Positions 1-8,865 of a DNA stretch of 64,000 nt are shown here, one piece after another. The translations under genes and the position numbers were made by a program. Each line of letters begins with the position of its first letter. Within the stretch, counting starts at the first letter, position 1. Origin of the DNA: Bradyrhizobium sp. Gha (GTDB lineage Bacteria; Pseudomonadota; Alphaproteobacteria; Rhizobiales; Xanthobacteraceae); NCBI RefSeq assembly GCF_900113735.1, contig NZ_FOQM01000016.1, positions 1 to 64,000 of the forward strand, read 5' to 3'. The notes below the pieces were generated by a model that was given only the letters and a program-made list of their open reading frames with translations, did no database searches and was not told the origin of the DNA.

Positions 1-123
1 CCCGGCTCCGCCATGCGCGAACTCGCGCTGACCCGCTTGTCTTCCTTCGGCATCAAGAAGGCAAACGCAATGGCTTTGCGTCGCCCAGTCGACCCCGACG
101 AACCATTGTGCACCGTCGACCAT
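1..123 (-). mobile_element. IS110-family transposase, 5' end only (cut by window edge)
   Basis: Reading the minus strand from an ATG at 123 gives 41 open codons to the window edge. The product begins with a short leader followed by FVGVDWATQSHCVCLLDAEG, which matches the N-terminal DEDD RNase-H-like start of IS110-family transposases (beta strand, first catalytic Asp at residue 12, second strand). A strong GGAGGAG ribosome-binding site sits 8 bases upstream of the ATG. The remaining catalytic residues and the Ser-containing Tnp20 domain lie outside the window, so intactness is unknown. The family assignment rests on about 35 residues and could be wrong, although the motif is characteristic. 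Confidence 0.7.
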
Positions 124-494
124 GATAGGGATCTCCTCCTCGTTCTCGAAGCGGGCCACCGCGATCCTGATCGATCCCTGTACTGGCGCTCTCGGCGCAA
201 TGACCTCCTACTGGATCTCGATCGCGGCCGCTCCGTCGGGGCGCGGTTCCTACGCAGGTGCTCAGGCACAGGTGGATAAGGCTGCTCCCGGCAGATCGGC
301 CCGTGCTGCCAGTCTACATCATTGGACTGGCGCCGAACGACAAGAAGGGTACAGGGTGGGTCAGGCGAAGCCGTAAGCCACCACTTCTCTATCCGAGAAA
401 GCAGAAGTCGTGGGTCGCGCTGCGCTAAGCCATCCTACGAGACCTTCTTCTTTGCTATAGTTCGACTCAAGCCCAACAACCCGGCGGTCGAACC
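124..494 (-). other. Gene-free stretch: probable non-coding end of the IS110 element, then amn leader
   Basis: No convincing coding region lies between the transposase start and amn. IS110-group elements carry a few hundred bases of non-coding DNA upstream of the transposase, which encodes the bridge RNA used for target choice. The part nearest the transposase (about 124-400) is where this would be. The outer insertion boundary cannot be placed because IS110 elements lack clear terminal inverted repeats. The last 60-90 bases before 495 presumably contain the amn promoter, but no distinct -35/-10 pair or clear ribosome-binding site was seen. Confidence 0.4.
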
Positions 495-1964
495 ATGCAA
501 TCTCCACCCTCCATCGCCACCAAGTCCTTCACCGACGCGGGTCTTGCCGTCGCCCGTCTTGAGGAGATCTACGAACGCAACACCAAATTCCTGCGCGACC
601 GGTTCGAGGCTTATGTCGCCGGCGAGGCGATCACGACGCGGGTGCGGGCTTATTATCCCTTTGTCCGTCTCACCACTGCGACGCATGCGCGGCTGGATTC
701 GCGTCTCGCTTATGGCTTCGTCGCCGGTCCAGGCGTGCATGAGACCAGCGTGACGCGCCCGGATCTGTTTCGCGCCTATCTGACCGAGCAGATCGGCCTG
801 TTGATCCAGAACCACGATGTGCCCGTCGAGATCGGCGAGTCCGCCGAGCCGATCCCGATCCACTTCGCCTATCGCCGAGACATCAACATCGAAGCCGCCA
901 TCACCACCAGCGAGAATTCGCCGGTCGCGCGATCGCTGCGCGATGCGTTCGACGTGCCTGACCTGGCCACCATGGATGATTCCATCGCCGACGGCACCTT
1001 CGAGCTTCACCCCGGCGCGCCGGAGCCGCTGTCGCTGTTCCGTGCCGCCCGCGTCGATTATTCGCTGCGGCGGCTCTACCACTACACCGGCACTGATCCC
1101 GAGCATTTCCAGAATTTCGTGATCTTCACCAACTACCAGTTCTATGTCGATGCCTTCGCGCAGCTCTGCCAGCAGCGGCTTCAGTCCGGCGAGATCGGCC
1201 TCGAAGCATTCGTCGCGCCCGGCAACATGATCACGCATAGCGGCGGCGCAACGACCGGAGACGCGCCTGCGCGTGCGCCGCAGATGCCGGCCTTTCATCT
1301 GAAGATGCCCGGCTATCGCGGCATCAGCCTGATCAATATCGGCACCGGTCCGTCCAATGCGCGCAACGTCACCGATCATGTCGCGGTGCTGCGGCCGCAT
1401 GCCTGGCTGATGCTCGGACATTGTGCCGGCTTGCGCAACACGCAACGGCTCGGCGATTACGTGCTCGCGCATGGTTACGTGCGCGAGGACCACGTGCTCG
1501 ATCGCGAGCTGCCGCTGTGGGTGCCGATCCCGGCGCTGGCCGAGATGCAGGTCGCGCTGGAGCAAGCGGTCGAGGACGTCACCGGGCTCGAGGGGTTCGA
1601 GCTCAAGCGCCTGATGCGCACCGGCACTGTCGCCAGCGTCGACAACCGCAATTGGGAGATTTCCGGGCCCGAAGTGATCCGCCGCTTGTCGCAGTCCCGC
1701 GCGGTTGCGCTGGACATGGAATCGGCCGCGATCGCCGCCAATGGTTATCGCTTCCGCGTACCCTATGGCACGCTGCTTTGCGTCTCCGACAAGCCGCTGC
1801 ATGGCGAGATCAAGCTCGCCGGCATGGCCAGCGAGTTCTATCGCCGCCGCGTCGGCCAGCATCTCGATATCGGGCTGAAGGCGCTGGAACGGCTCAAGCA
1901 GCAGGAATCCGAGCGGCTGCATTCGCGCAAGCTCCGCAGCTTCGCCGAGGTTGCGTTTCAGTAA
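495..1964 (+). CDS. amn: AMP nucleosidase
   Basis: The enzyme hydrolyses AMP to adenine and ribose 5-phosphate (EC 3.2.2.4) in the cytoplasm, helping set purine nucleotide levels. The 489-residue product matches the usual length (E. coli Amn is about 484). It has an N-terminal AMN-specific domain (roughly 1-180, including the ARLDSRLAYGF region) followed by a nucleoside-phosphorylase-like catalytic domain (roughly 215-460) with the LDMESAAIAANGYRF segment that forms the ribose/base pocket in this superfamily. It stands alone. A very long antisense frame overlaps it, a by-product of GC-rich codon bias rather than a gene. Confidence 0.95.
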   Translation: MQSPPSIATKSFTDAGLAVARLEEIYERNTKFLRDRFEAYVAGEAITTRVRAYYPFVRLTTATHARLDSRLAYGFVAGPGVHETSVTRPDLFRAYLTEQIGLLIQNHDVPVEIGESAEPIPIHFAYRRDINIEAAITTSENSPVARSLRDAFDVPDLATMDDSIADGTFELHPGAPEPLSLFRAARVDYSLRRLYHYTGTDPEHFQNFVIFTNYQFYVDAFAQLCQQRLQSGEIGLEAFVAPGNMITHSGGATTGDAPARAPQMPAFHLKMPGYRGISLINIGTGPSNARNVTDHVAVLRPHAWLMLGHCAGLRNTQRLGDYVLAHGYVREDHVLDRELPLWVPIPALAEMQVALEQAVEDVTGLEGFELKRLMRTGTVASVDNRNWEISGPEVIRRLSQSRAVALDMESAAIAANGYRFRVPYGTLLCVSDKPLHGEIKLAGMASEFYRRRVGQHLDIGLKALERLKQQESERLHSRKLRSFAEVAFQ

Positions 1965-2084
1965 GGACAACAGAACTGTCATACGAACGCTGATGTCTCC
2001 ATGCGCACAGCGCCCCGGAATATTGCCGTCGAGGCAGGGTTATCAATTCGTCCGGGGCCGCTTGAAACGTCACAGGAGACGAAG

Positions 2085-2702
2085 ATGTTCGCGAGAATGA
2101 TCAGGCTCGTCACGCTGGGTACATTTGCGGCAGCCTTATTGAACGCGCCGGCGTTTGCCGCGGGCGGCGGAGGTGGGGGTGGAGGCGGCGGGGGCGGAGG
2201 CGGAGCCGACCCCTTTGCTGCGGCGTCTTCGAGCCAGCAGCAACCGCAGCCGGTCTATCCAAAGCGGACGGGCACCAAGGCAACCCAGAAGGGCAAGAAG
2301 CCGCAAAACCAGTCCAGTATCGACGATCCCGCATTCGCGGCCGGCTACCGCATGGCCTATGACACCATCTACGAGCGCAACGATTATGCGACTGCGATCG
2401 CGCAATTGAAGTCGCTTGGTCATGACGACCATCCGAACGTCGCCAACCTCATCGGCTACTCCTACCGCAAGCTTGGGGACTACGAGCAGTCGCAGGTCTG
2501 GTACGAGCGCGCGCTGAATGCGGATCCGAACCACGTCCTGACGTGGCAGTATTATGGTCTGTGGCAGCTCGAGCGTGGTAACCGCGAGCAAGCGCTCTAT
2601 CACCTCAGCCGCATCGCAGCCATCTGCGGGACGGATTGCGAGGAGTATCGATCGCTGGCCGCGGCCCTCGACAAGCCGACCGGAACTGCGTTCGCCTATT
2701 GA
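2085..2702 (+). CDS. Secreted TPR-repeat protein with polyglycine tract
   Basis: The start is placed at the ATG at 2085, preceded by AGGAGACGAAG. The first 24 residues form a typical signal peptide ending near AFA. An uninterrupted run of 14 glycines follows, then a Gln/Pro/Lys-rich linker, then tetratricopeptide-like helices (about residues 85-185, including NLIGYSYRKLGDYEQSQVWY and ALNADPNHVLTWQYYG). TPR proteins act as scaffolds for protein-protein contacts. Here the export signal suggests a periplasmic role. Two cysteines near the C-terminus (AICGTDCEEY) may form a disulfide after export. The 205-residue protein has no neighbour that indicates a pathway. Confidence 0.8.
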   Translation: MFARMIRLVTLGTFAAALLNAPAFAAGGGGGGGGGGGGGGADPFAAASSSQQQPQPVYPKRTGTKATQKGKKPQNQSSIDDPAFAAGYRMAYDTIYERNDYATAIAQLKSLGHDDHPNVANLIGYSYRKLGDYEQSQVWYERALNADPNHVLTWQYYGLWQLERGNREQALYHLSRIAAICGTDCEEYRSLAAALDKPTGTAFAY

Positions 2703-2790
2703 CGTCAGCGAAGCGCCCGCGCTGTTGCGGGACTCCGCATGACGGCCTGTCTCCTGGCGTGGATGGTGACAAAGCGCCAGATTTTCAGCA

Positions 2791-2820
2791 TTGTCCCGTT
2801 CGGGGGAGCGAACGGGACAA
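2791..2820 (+). promoter_or_regulatory. Perfect 12-bp hairpin abutting the DUF1488 start
   Basis: The arms at 2791-2802 (TTGTCCCGTTCG) and 2809-2820 are exact complements separated by a six-base purine loop (GGGGAG), ending four bases before the start codon at 2825. No T-tract follows, so a simple intrinsic terminator is unlikely. The only Shine-Dalgarno-like bases before that gene lie in the loop, so the structure could affect translation. Confidence 0.5.
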
Positions 2821-2824
2821 ATGG

Positions 2825-3100
2825 ATGCCGCTGACGCGCGACAAGATCATCGGCCATGACGTCGAACGTCTGGCCTTTCGCTTCACCATGATGAGCGGCG
2901 ACGAGGTCGTGCAATGCCAGATCAGCGATGCCGCGATGGACGAGCTCGCCGGCATGCAGGGCACCGAGAGCAGCGCGCGGCAGGCGCAATTTACGTCACT
3001 GCGCCAGACCATCGAACGGATCGCGTCGGATCTTTACGACGAGGCGCCGCGGTTCAAAGGCTATGTGGTGCGGATTTTTGTGCGGCATTTGGCAGGGTGA
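2825..3100 (+). CDS. DUF1488 family protein
   Basis: This 91-residue protein begins MPLTRDKIIGHDVERLAFRF and resembles the DUF1488 family common in rhizobia, small cytoplasmic proteins without known function. The start at 2825 is preferred over upstream ATGs because conservation in the family begins here as I recall it, and an upstream extension would be low-complexity. No catalytic motif is visible; it looks like a mixed alpha/beta fold. It is convergent with the CinA-type gene, about 20 bases downstream. A strong hairpin sits immediately before its start codon. Confidence 0.7.
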   Translation: MPLTRDKIIGHDVERLAFRFTMMSGDEVVQCQISDAAMDELAGMQGTESSARQAQFTSLRQTIERIASDLYDEAPRFKGYVVRIFVRHLAG

Positions 3101-3121
3101 TTGCTGCTGGCGCTCGAAAGC

Positions 3122-3604
3122 TCACCCCTCCAGCTTCCTCAGCAACAGCTTCAACGCAGAGGCGGCGAACACCTGCATGTTGGCGAACCTGTCGTTGCTC
3201 CCGGTCTCCAGCGTCATCACCTCCGCTGCCGGTCCGGCAACGGCCATGCAGCTATGGCCGGCGGCATCGCCGTAGCGGTTGCCGGTCGGGCCGGCCGCGC
3301 CGGTCTCGGACAGGCCCCAGTCGGAGCTGAAGCGGCCGCGCATCTGCTCGGCCAGGAGCTTCGCATAGGGCTCCGAGGACGAGCGAAACCCCTTCATTCC
3401 TTCGTCCGAAATATCCATCAGCACGCGCCGGGCGTCACGGGTATAGACCACCGCGCCGCCAAGGAAATACGCTGACGCGCCGGGAACGGCGAGCAGGCTC
3501 GCCGCGATCAGACCGCCGGTGGAGGATTCCGCGACTGCAATGGTCTGCTTGCGCGCGATCAGTTTTGCTGCGACCTGTTCCGCAATGCCGACGAGTTCTT
3601 TCAT
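3122..3604 (-). CDS. CinA C-terminal-type nicotinamide-nucleotide amidohydrolase
   Basis: CinA-C/PncC enzymes deamidate nicotinamide mononucleotide to nicotinate mononucleotide for pyridine nucleotide salvage. The 160-residue product has the single-domain PncC length. It carries the AESSTGGLIAASLLAVPGAS signature (residues 25-44; the Ser-Thr-Gly-Gly loop carries the nucleophile), the VVYTRDAR strand and the ETGAAGPTG loop (near 99). The start at 3604 follows AAGGAATG; an upstream extension of the frame has no family similarity. It is divergent from the amidohydrolase operon starting at 3765. Confidence 0.85.
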   Translation of the reverse strand: MKELVGIAEQVAAKLIARKQTIAVAESSTGGLIAASLLAVPGASAYFLGGAVVYTRDARRVLMDISDEGMKGFRSSSEPYAKLLAEQMRGRFSSDWGLSETGAAGPTGNRYGDAAGHSCMAVAGPAAEVMTLETGSNDRFANMQVFAASALKLLLRKLEG

Positions 3605-3764
3605 TCCTTGACCTCTTATTCCTGCGCAAACGAGCTCAGCCTTCCTAGCATATGCCAGCGGCCTTGGCCGAGTTGCGGGTGACGGGCAGGCCTGCTTGAA
3701 TAGCGACAACGCGGAGCGGCCGGGTACCGCCCGCGAGAAGAGGAAACGTGAGAAGGGAGACGTG

Positions 3765-4823
3765 ATGGCGTCCCTGATCGCGGGTGGCGTGGATTGCGAT
3801 GTGCATCCAGCCGTGCCGCATCTGACCAGCCTGCTACCTTACCTGAACGACTACTGGCGCGACCAGGTGACGACGCGCGGCATGGTCGATCTCGTCTCGC
3901 AATCCTACCCAAAGAACTCGCCGATCGTGGCGCGGCCCGATTGGCGCCCAGAGAATGGCAAGCCGGGCGAAAGCCTGGCGGACATGCAGCGTCATGTGCT
4001 CGATCCCTTCCAGCTCAAGCACGCCATCTGCAATCCGCTCTATGGCGTGCAGATGGTGTTTTCCGAAGACATGCAGACTGCCTTCTGCCGCGCGCTGAAT
4101 GAGTGGCTGGCGAAGGAGTGGCTCGATCGCGATTCCCGGCTGCGCGGCTCGATCGTGATCCCGACGCAGACCGTCGAGAAATCTGTCGTCGAGATCGAAC
4201 GCTGCGCGCAGGACAAGCGTTTCGTGCAGGTGCTGATGCTTGTCATGGGCGACACGCCGCTCGGCAAGCGCGCGCTGTGGCCGATCTATGAGGCGGCGGA
4301 GCGGCTCGATTTGCCGATCGGCATCCACGCGGGTTCCGCCTATCACAATCCGCCGACTGCGGTAGGCTGGGGTTCCTACCATATCGAGGATTATGCCGGT
4401 CAGGCCCAGGCGTTCCAGACCCAACTCACCAGCCTCATCGTCGAGGGCGTGTTCGCCAAATATCCGCGGCTGAAAATGGTCATGCTGGAATCCGGCGTCT
4501 CCTGGCTCTCGCCCTATCTCTGGCGCCTGCACAAGTTCTGGCGCGGGGTGCGGATGGAGACGCCCTGGGTCGATCGCGCGCCGCTCGAGATTGTGCGCAG
4601 CAACATCCGTTTCTCATTACAGCCATTTGATGCGCCGCCGGACGAGGCGACATTAATTCGCCTGTTTGATCATATGCAGTCCGACCAATTGGTCCTATTC
4701 TCCACGGACTATCCGCACTGGCAGTTCGACGGCCAGGACGCTCTGCCCGCGGGTCTTACCCCCGATCTCGTGCGCAAGATCATGATCGACAATCCGCATG
4801 CAACCTATCCCCGTCTGACGTGA
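3765..4823 (+). CDS. Amidohydrolase family 2 protein (ACMSD-like TIM barrel)
   Basis: The 352-residue protein belongs to the amidohydrolase-2 group that includes ACMS decarboxylase, gamma-resorcylate decarboxylase and related hydrolases, usually acting on aromatic or unsaturated acids with one divalent metal. Visible landmarks are DCDVHPA (residues 10-16, first metal strand), GIHAGS (metal His), MLESGVSWLSPYLWRL and the FSTDYPHWQF motif with the catalytic Asp. The start at 3765 follows GAAGGGAGA. It lies 25 bases before a second amidohydrolase with the same architecture. The two may form a pair derived by duplication. The substrate is unknown. Confidence 0.85.
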   Translation: MASLIAGGVDCDVHPAVPHLTSLLPYLNDYWRDQVTTRGMVDLVSQSYPKNSPIVARPDWRPENGKPGESLADMQRHVLDPFQLKHAICNPLYGVQMVFSEDMQTAFCRALNEWLAKEWLDRDSRLRGSIVIPTQTVEKSVVEIERCAQDKRFVQVLMLVMGDTPLGKRALWPIYEAAERLDLPIGIHAGSAYHNPPTAVGWGSYHIEDYAGQAQAFQTQLTSLIVEGVFAKYPRLKMVMLESGVSWLSPYLWRLHKFWRGVRMETPWVDRAPLEIVRSNIRFSLQPFDAPPDEATLIRLFDHMQSDQLVLFSTDYPHWQFDGQDALPAGLTPDLVRKIMIDNPHATYPRLT

Positions 4824-4848
4824 GCCCGCTGCCAAAGGAGGCAAGGCG

Positions 4849-5958
4849 ATGAATATCCAGTTCCGTGAGAGCCAAGAAGCCGCTTCCCCCCTGATATCAA
4901 AGACTGCGATTGCGGACTGCGACATCCATCCGGCACGCGCAACGCGGACCGAGCTCTATCCTTATTTGGCCAAACGCTGGCAGCATCACCTCGAAGTCTA
5001 CGGCGTTCATGCCTATCAGGGCATGATGGAAGGACCGCCTTATCCGAAGGCCCAGCCAAACGCGTCGCGCCGCGACGCCTATCCGCCGGAAGGCGGGCCG
5101 CAGGGATCGTCGCTCTCCTTCATGCAGAAGCAGCTGCTCGATCCGAACAATGTGCAGCTTGGCGTGCTCAATCCACTCAACACCGGGCAGGGTATCCGCA
5201 ATCACGACCTCTCGGCGGCACTCTGCTCGGCGGTCAACGACTGGCAGATCGACAAATGGACCAGCAAGGACAAGCGGCTGAAAGCCTCGATCGTCGTCGG
5301 CAATGAAGACGGTTTGTCGGCCGCGGCCGAAATCCGGGAGCGCGCCGGCGACAAGAACTTCGTTCAGGTGCTGCTGCTCAGCCGCAATGTCGAGCCGCTC
5401 GGTCAGCGCCGCTACTGGCCGATTTATCAGGCCGCGGAGGAGGCGGGCTTGCCGGTCGGTGTCCACGCTTTCGGCTTTGGCGGCAACCCGATCACGCCGT
5501 CAGGATGGCCGTCTTATTACATCGAGGAGATGGTCGGGCATTCGCAGTGCCAGCAATCGGCGTTGGCGAGTCTCGTGCTCGAAGGCGTGTTCGAGCGCTT
5601 CCCGAAATTGAAGATGGTGATGATCGAGGCCGGTTTCGGCTGGGCGCCGTCGCTGGCTTGGCGGCTCGACAAGGTCTGGCAGCGCCTGCGCAGCGAGGTG
5701 CCGCATGTGAAGAGGCCGCCGTCGGAATATATCCGCGAGCAGGTGTGGTGGACGACGCAGCCGATGGAAGATCCTGAAAGCCGCGAGGACCTGTTCGATG
5801 TCATCAAATGGATCGGCTGGGATAGATTGTTGTTCGCGACCGACTATCCGCATTGGGATTATGACGAGCCGTCGCGCGTGCTGCCGGCGGGCGTGAGCGA
5901 GGCCAACCGCGAGGCGTTTTATCTTGGGAATGCACGCGCGCTCTACGGGATCAATTGA
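4849..5958 (+). CDS. Second amidohydrolase family 2 protein
   Basis: This 369-residue TIM-barrel metal hydrolase/decarboxylase has the same layout as its upstream neighbour: DCDIHPAR (metal-binding strand), VGVHAFGFGG (metal His), MIEAGFGWAPSLAWRLDK and FATDYPHWDYDEP with the catalytic Asp. Conserved blocks align with the upstream gene throughout, consistent with ancient duplication. AAAGGAGGCAAGGCG provides the ribosome-binding site. Its stop overlaps the start of the Rieske gene by one base (TGATG), so these genes are almost certainly co-transcribed and translationally coupled. The substrate is not deducible. Confidence 0.85.
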   Translation: MNIQFRESQEAASPLISKTAIADCDIHPARATRTELYPYLAKRWQHHLEVYGVHAYQGMMEGPPYPKAQPNASRRDAYPPEGGPQGSSLSFMQKQLLDPNNVQLGVLNPLNTGQGIRNHDLSAALCSAVNDWQIDKWTSKDKRLKASIVVGNEDGLSAAAEIRERAGDKNFVQVLLLSRNVEPLGQRRYWPIYQAAEEAGLPVGVHAFGFGGNPITPSGWPSYYIEEMVGHSQCQQSALASLVLEGVFERFPKLKMVMIEAGFGWAPSLAWRLDKVWQRLRSEVPHVKRPPSEYIREQVWWTTQPMEDPESREDLFDVIKWIGWDRLLFATDYPHWDYDEPSRVLPAGVSEANREAFYLGNARALYGIN

Positions 5959-6371
5959 TGGCGCGGCATGTGATTGCCGCGGTCGATGAGCTTCCGCCCG
6001 GCACGCGAAAATTTCTGGAGATCGACGGACGGCCGATCGCGGTCTTCAACATCAAGGGCGAGTATTTCGGGCTGATGAACCGTTGCCCGCACCAGGGCGC
6101 GGCGCTGTGCGAGGGACCGCTGATCGGGCTCGCGCAGTCAAAGGAACCGGGCGAGATCGCGTATACGAAGCTCGGCGAGATCATTCGCTGCCCCTGGCAC
6201 GGCTGGGAGTTCGACATCCGCACCGGCCAGTCCTATTGCGATCCCCGCCGCTTTCGCGTGAAGGCCTACCCGGCGCGTGCTGAGCCGGGCGCGGCTGTGG
6301 TGAAGGGGCCGTATGTCGCCGAGACTGTCACGGTGAAGGTCGAGAGCGACTACGTGGTGGTGGAGCTCTAA
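5958..6371 (+). CDS. Rieske [2Fe-2S] ferredoxin-type protein
   Basis: The 137-residue single-domain Rieske protein has both cluster-ligand motifs, CPHQG (Cys43, His45) and CPWHGWEF (Cys78, His81), as in the ferredoxins and small subunits of bacterial ring-hydroxylating systems. An in-frame TTG lies one codon upstream; the ATG that overlaps the preceding stop is preferred. A 25-residue insertion between the motifs (LIGLAQSKEPGEIAYTKLGE) is slightly longer than usual. Coupled to two amidohydrolases, it probably supplies electrons to, or regulates, an oxygenase step acting on the same compound. No oxygenase alpha subunit is present nearby. Confidence 0.88.
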   Translation: MARHVIAAVDELPPGTRKFLEIDGRPIAVFNIKGEYFGLMNRCPHQGAALCEGPLIGLAQSKEPGEIAYTKLGEIIRCPWHGWEFDIRTGQSYCDPRRFRVKAYPARAEPGAAVVKGPYVAETVTVKVESDYVVVEL

Positions 6372-6373
6372 CC

Positions 6374-7720
6374 CTAGTGTCCTGCCGCCGGCTCCGTTGC
6401 CGTATCGTATGCCGGCACCGCCTGCTTGCCGCCGCGATAGACGATCAGTGCGGCGATGATGCCGAGCGCCGCGCCGAACATGAGCCAGTATGCCGGCGAG
6501 GCTTTGTCCCCGTTGGTCGCGCTGATCAGTTTGGTCGCGATGGCGGGCGTGGACGTGCCGAAGATGCCGGCGGCCAATGCGAAGGCGATCGAGAAACAGG
6601 TGGTCCGGACATGTGCCGGCACGATCTCGACCAGGCATCCCAGCATGGTGCCGCTGTAGACGCCAAAGTAGAACGAAAACATCATCTGCACCGCCAGCAA
6701 TTTGCCGAGGGTTGGCTCCGCGGCGAGCCAGCGCAACGCCGGATACGCGGTGAGCAGCGAGAGGATGGCGATGGTGACCAGGACTGGCTTGCGGCCGATC
6801 CGGTCAGATACCGCGCCGCCGACCGGATTCCAGATGAAGTTGGTTACCGCGACCAGAAGGGTCACCAGCAACGTCCCCGTCGGTGAGAGGTTCAGCTGCT
6901 TGCCGAAGCCGGGGGCGTAGACCGTGATGAAGTAGAAGGTTGTCGTGGTCAGCACGGCGATCATCATGCCGAGGATGACGATGCGCCAGTTCGCGATCGC
7001 CGAAGCAAACACTTCGCGCGCGGTCGGATGCTTCTTCATGGCCAGGAAGGCCGGCGTTTCCTCGAGCGAGCGCCGTAACATGAAAATGACGGGGATGATG
7101 ATGCAGCCGACGAAGAACGGGATACGCCACTTCGCGATTCCGCCGAAGACATCCAGGAAGGTGTCGCCCGGCATGGCTTCTCTCAGGATGAAGCCGATGA
7201 TCGCCGCGACGAAGATCGCGACCTGCTGACTGGACGACTGGAACGAGGTGTAGAAGCCGCGATTGCCTGGTGTCGCGATTTCGGACAGGTAAACAGAGAC
7301 GCCGCCAAGCTCCACGCCGGCCGAGAACCCCTGGATCAGGCGGCCGATCAGGACGATGACCGGAGCGGCAACACCGATCGCCGCGTAAGACGGGCAGAAC
7401 GCGATCACCACGGTGCCGAGCGCCATGAGCGCCAGCGTAACGATCAGGCCCTGGCGTCGACCGATGCGATCGATGTAGGAGCCGAGCACGATGGCGCCCA
7501 CGGGGCGCATCAGCGCGCCGAGCCAGAACACGCCATATGCGTTGAGCAGCGCGGCGGTGTCGTCGGCAGCAGGGAAAAACGCCTTCGCGATGTCCTGCGC
7601 ATAGAAGCCGAACAGGAAAAAGTCGAACTGTTCGAGGAAATTGCCCGATGTTGCGCGCAGGATCGCGCCGATGCGAGACTTGATCTGGGGCGGATTGGTT
7701 GATGCGGCTGGTCCGGCCAT
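6374..7720 (-). CDS. MFS transporter, metabolite:H+ symporter type
   Basis: The 448-residue polytopic inner-membrane protein looks to have 12 transmembrane helices. The SGNFLEQFDFFLFGFYAQDIAKAFF start, the loop 2-3 motif SYIDRIGRRQGL and the second-half repeat DRIGRKP place it in the MHS group with citrate, alpha-ketoglutarate and shikimate symporters. It ends two bases from the convergent Rieske gene and lies downstream of a LysR gene on the same strand. It probably imports the carboxylic acid handled by the facing amidohydrolase operon, an inference from context. Confidence 0.88.
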   Translation of the reverse strand: MAGPAASTNPPQIKSRIGAILRATSGNFLEQFDFFLFGFYAQDIAKAFFPAADDTAALLNAYGVFWLGALMRPVGAIVLGSYIDRIGRRQGLIVTLALMALGTVVIAFCPSYAAIGVAAPVIVLIGRLIQGFSAGVELGGVSVYLSEIATPGNRGFYTSFQSSSQQVAIFVAAIIGFILREAMPGDTFLDVFGGIAKWRIPFFVGCIIIPVIFMLRRSLEETPAFLAMKKHPTAREVFASAIANWRIVILGMMIAVLTTTTFYFITVYAPGFGKQLNLSPTGTLLVTLLVAVTNFIWNPVGGAVSDRIGRKPVLVTIAILSLLTAYPALRWLAAEPTLGKLLAVQMMFSFYFGVYSGTMLGCLVEIVPAHVRTTCFSIAFALAAGIFGTSTPAIATKLISATNGDKASPAYWLMFGAALGIIAALIVYRGGKQAVPAYDTATEPAAGH

Positions 7721-7828
7721 GACGCTATTCCCTCAAAACGTGGCCGGACCGAAGCTGGTTTCTCGCAGCATGCGACAGATGTGTGGTGCGGCAATCCGAC
7801 ATACCCCTGCGGGCTGCCCATCCCGGAG

Positions 7829-8755
7829 TCAATGAATTTCAGGCTCCAGGCTGTTGATTCCGTGAGTCTTATTTTGCGTTGCAGCAATCAGCCATTGCCG
7901 GAACGCAGCGAGCTTCGGTGTCTCGCGGCGGCCGTCCGGTGAGACGAGATAGAAACCGGCATTCGACGGCAGCGCGATTCTGAAGGGCACCACGAGACGG
8001 CCTTTGGCGATGTCGTCCTGCACGTAGGACGTCCGTCCCATCGCGACCCCCATGCCGTCGATTGCCGCCTGCACGGTCATGAACGTCATGTCGAAGGTGA
8101 TGCCGGGCTGCTGCGACATGCCCGTCGCGAGGCCCGCCGCGGTCAGCCAGAGGCGCCAATCATCGCTGTTGTTGGTGTGTAGCAGCACGTGGTCTTTCAG
8201 ATCCGCAGGTGTACGCAACGGCTTGTCGCCACGCAGCAGCGACGGGCTGCACACGGGAAACAACTCATCCGCCATCAACCAATCGGCTCGCACGCCCGGC
8301 CATTGGCCGCGCCCATAGCGGATGGCGGCATCGACGTTGTCGCGCTGGAAATCGACCAGGCTCGTCGATGTGGTGATGCGGACGTCGATGCCGGGGTGGC
8401 TCTCCTGGAAATCGGTCAGCCGCGGCAGCAGCCACTTTGCGGCGAGGGATGCAATGGTCGAGACCGTCAGCACCTTGTCGTCGTCCTTGCGCAGCAGACG
8501 GTCGGTGGCCAGACGAAGGTCATTGAACGCGGCGCGCACACCCGGCAGGTAGTCGCGCGCTTCCGGCGTCAGCGCCAGTGCGCGGTTCTGCCGGATGAAC
8601 AGGCGGATGCCGAGTTCCTCCTCCAGCCTGCGGATCTGATGGCTGATCGCGGTCTGGGTCACGTTCAGTTCGCTTGCCGCCAGCGTGAAGCTGAGATGGC
8701 GCGCCGCAGCCTCAAACGCCCGCAATCCGTTCAGGGAGGGTAATCTGGCAGTCAT
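7829..8755 (-). CDS. LysR-family transcriptional regulator (GcvA-like)
   Basis: The 308-residue protein has an N-terminal winged helix-turn-helix (residues 5-64; SFTLAASELNVTQTAISHQI recognition region) and a periplasmic-binding-like effector domain (about 90-295). The opening PSLNGLRAFEAAARHLSF and the RLFIRQNRALALTPEA segment are typical of the GcvA/AmpR-type subgroup. It is 108 bases upstream of the MHS transporter on the same strand and divergent from the DUF1127 gene. The likely targets are the transporter and the facing amidohydrolase operon. The effector is unknown. Confidence 0.9.
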   Translation of the reverse strand: MTARLPSLNGLRAFEAAARHLSFTLAASELNVTQTAISHQIRRLEEELGIRLFIRQNRALALTPEARDYLPGVRAAFNDLRLATDRLLRKDDDKVLTVSTIASLAAKWLLPRLTDFQESHPGIDVRITTSTSLVDFQRDNVDAAIRYGRGQWPGVRADWLMADELFPVCSPSLLRGDKPLRTPADLKDHVLLHTNNSDDWRLWLTAAGLATGMSQQPGITFDMTFMTVQAAIDGMGVAMGRTSYVQDDIAKGRLVVPFRIALPSNAGFYLVSPDGRRETPKLAAFRQWLIAATQNKTHGINSLEPEIH

Positions 8756-8865
8756 TTGGCAGCAGGGTGCATGAGCTTATATCATGCGAAAGGGTACAAA
8801 ATGTCGTTTGTGGCAGCGCACTGAGAAGCAGATATTAGCCTGCAAGTTAGCTCAAGGCGCTGAAA

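Noticed and set aside
435..1982. 515-codon antisense open frame over amn
   Set aside because: It mirrors amn codon bias in a GC-rich gene and resembles no protein; amn on the plus strand is clear.
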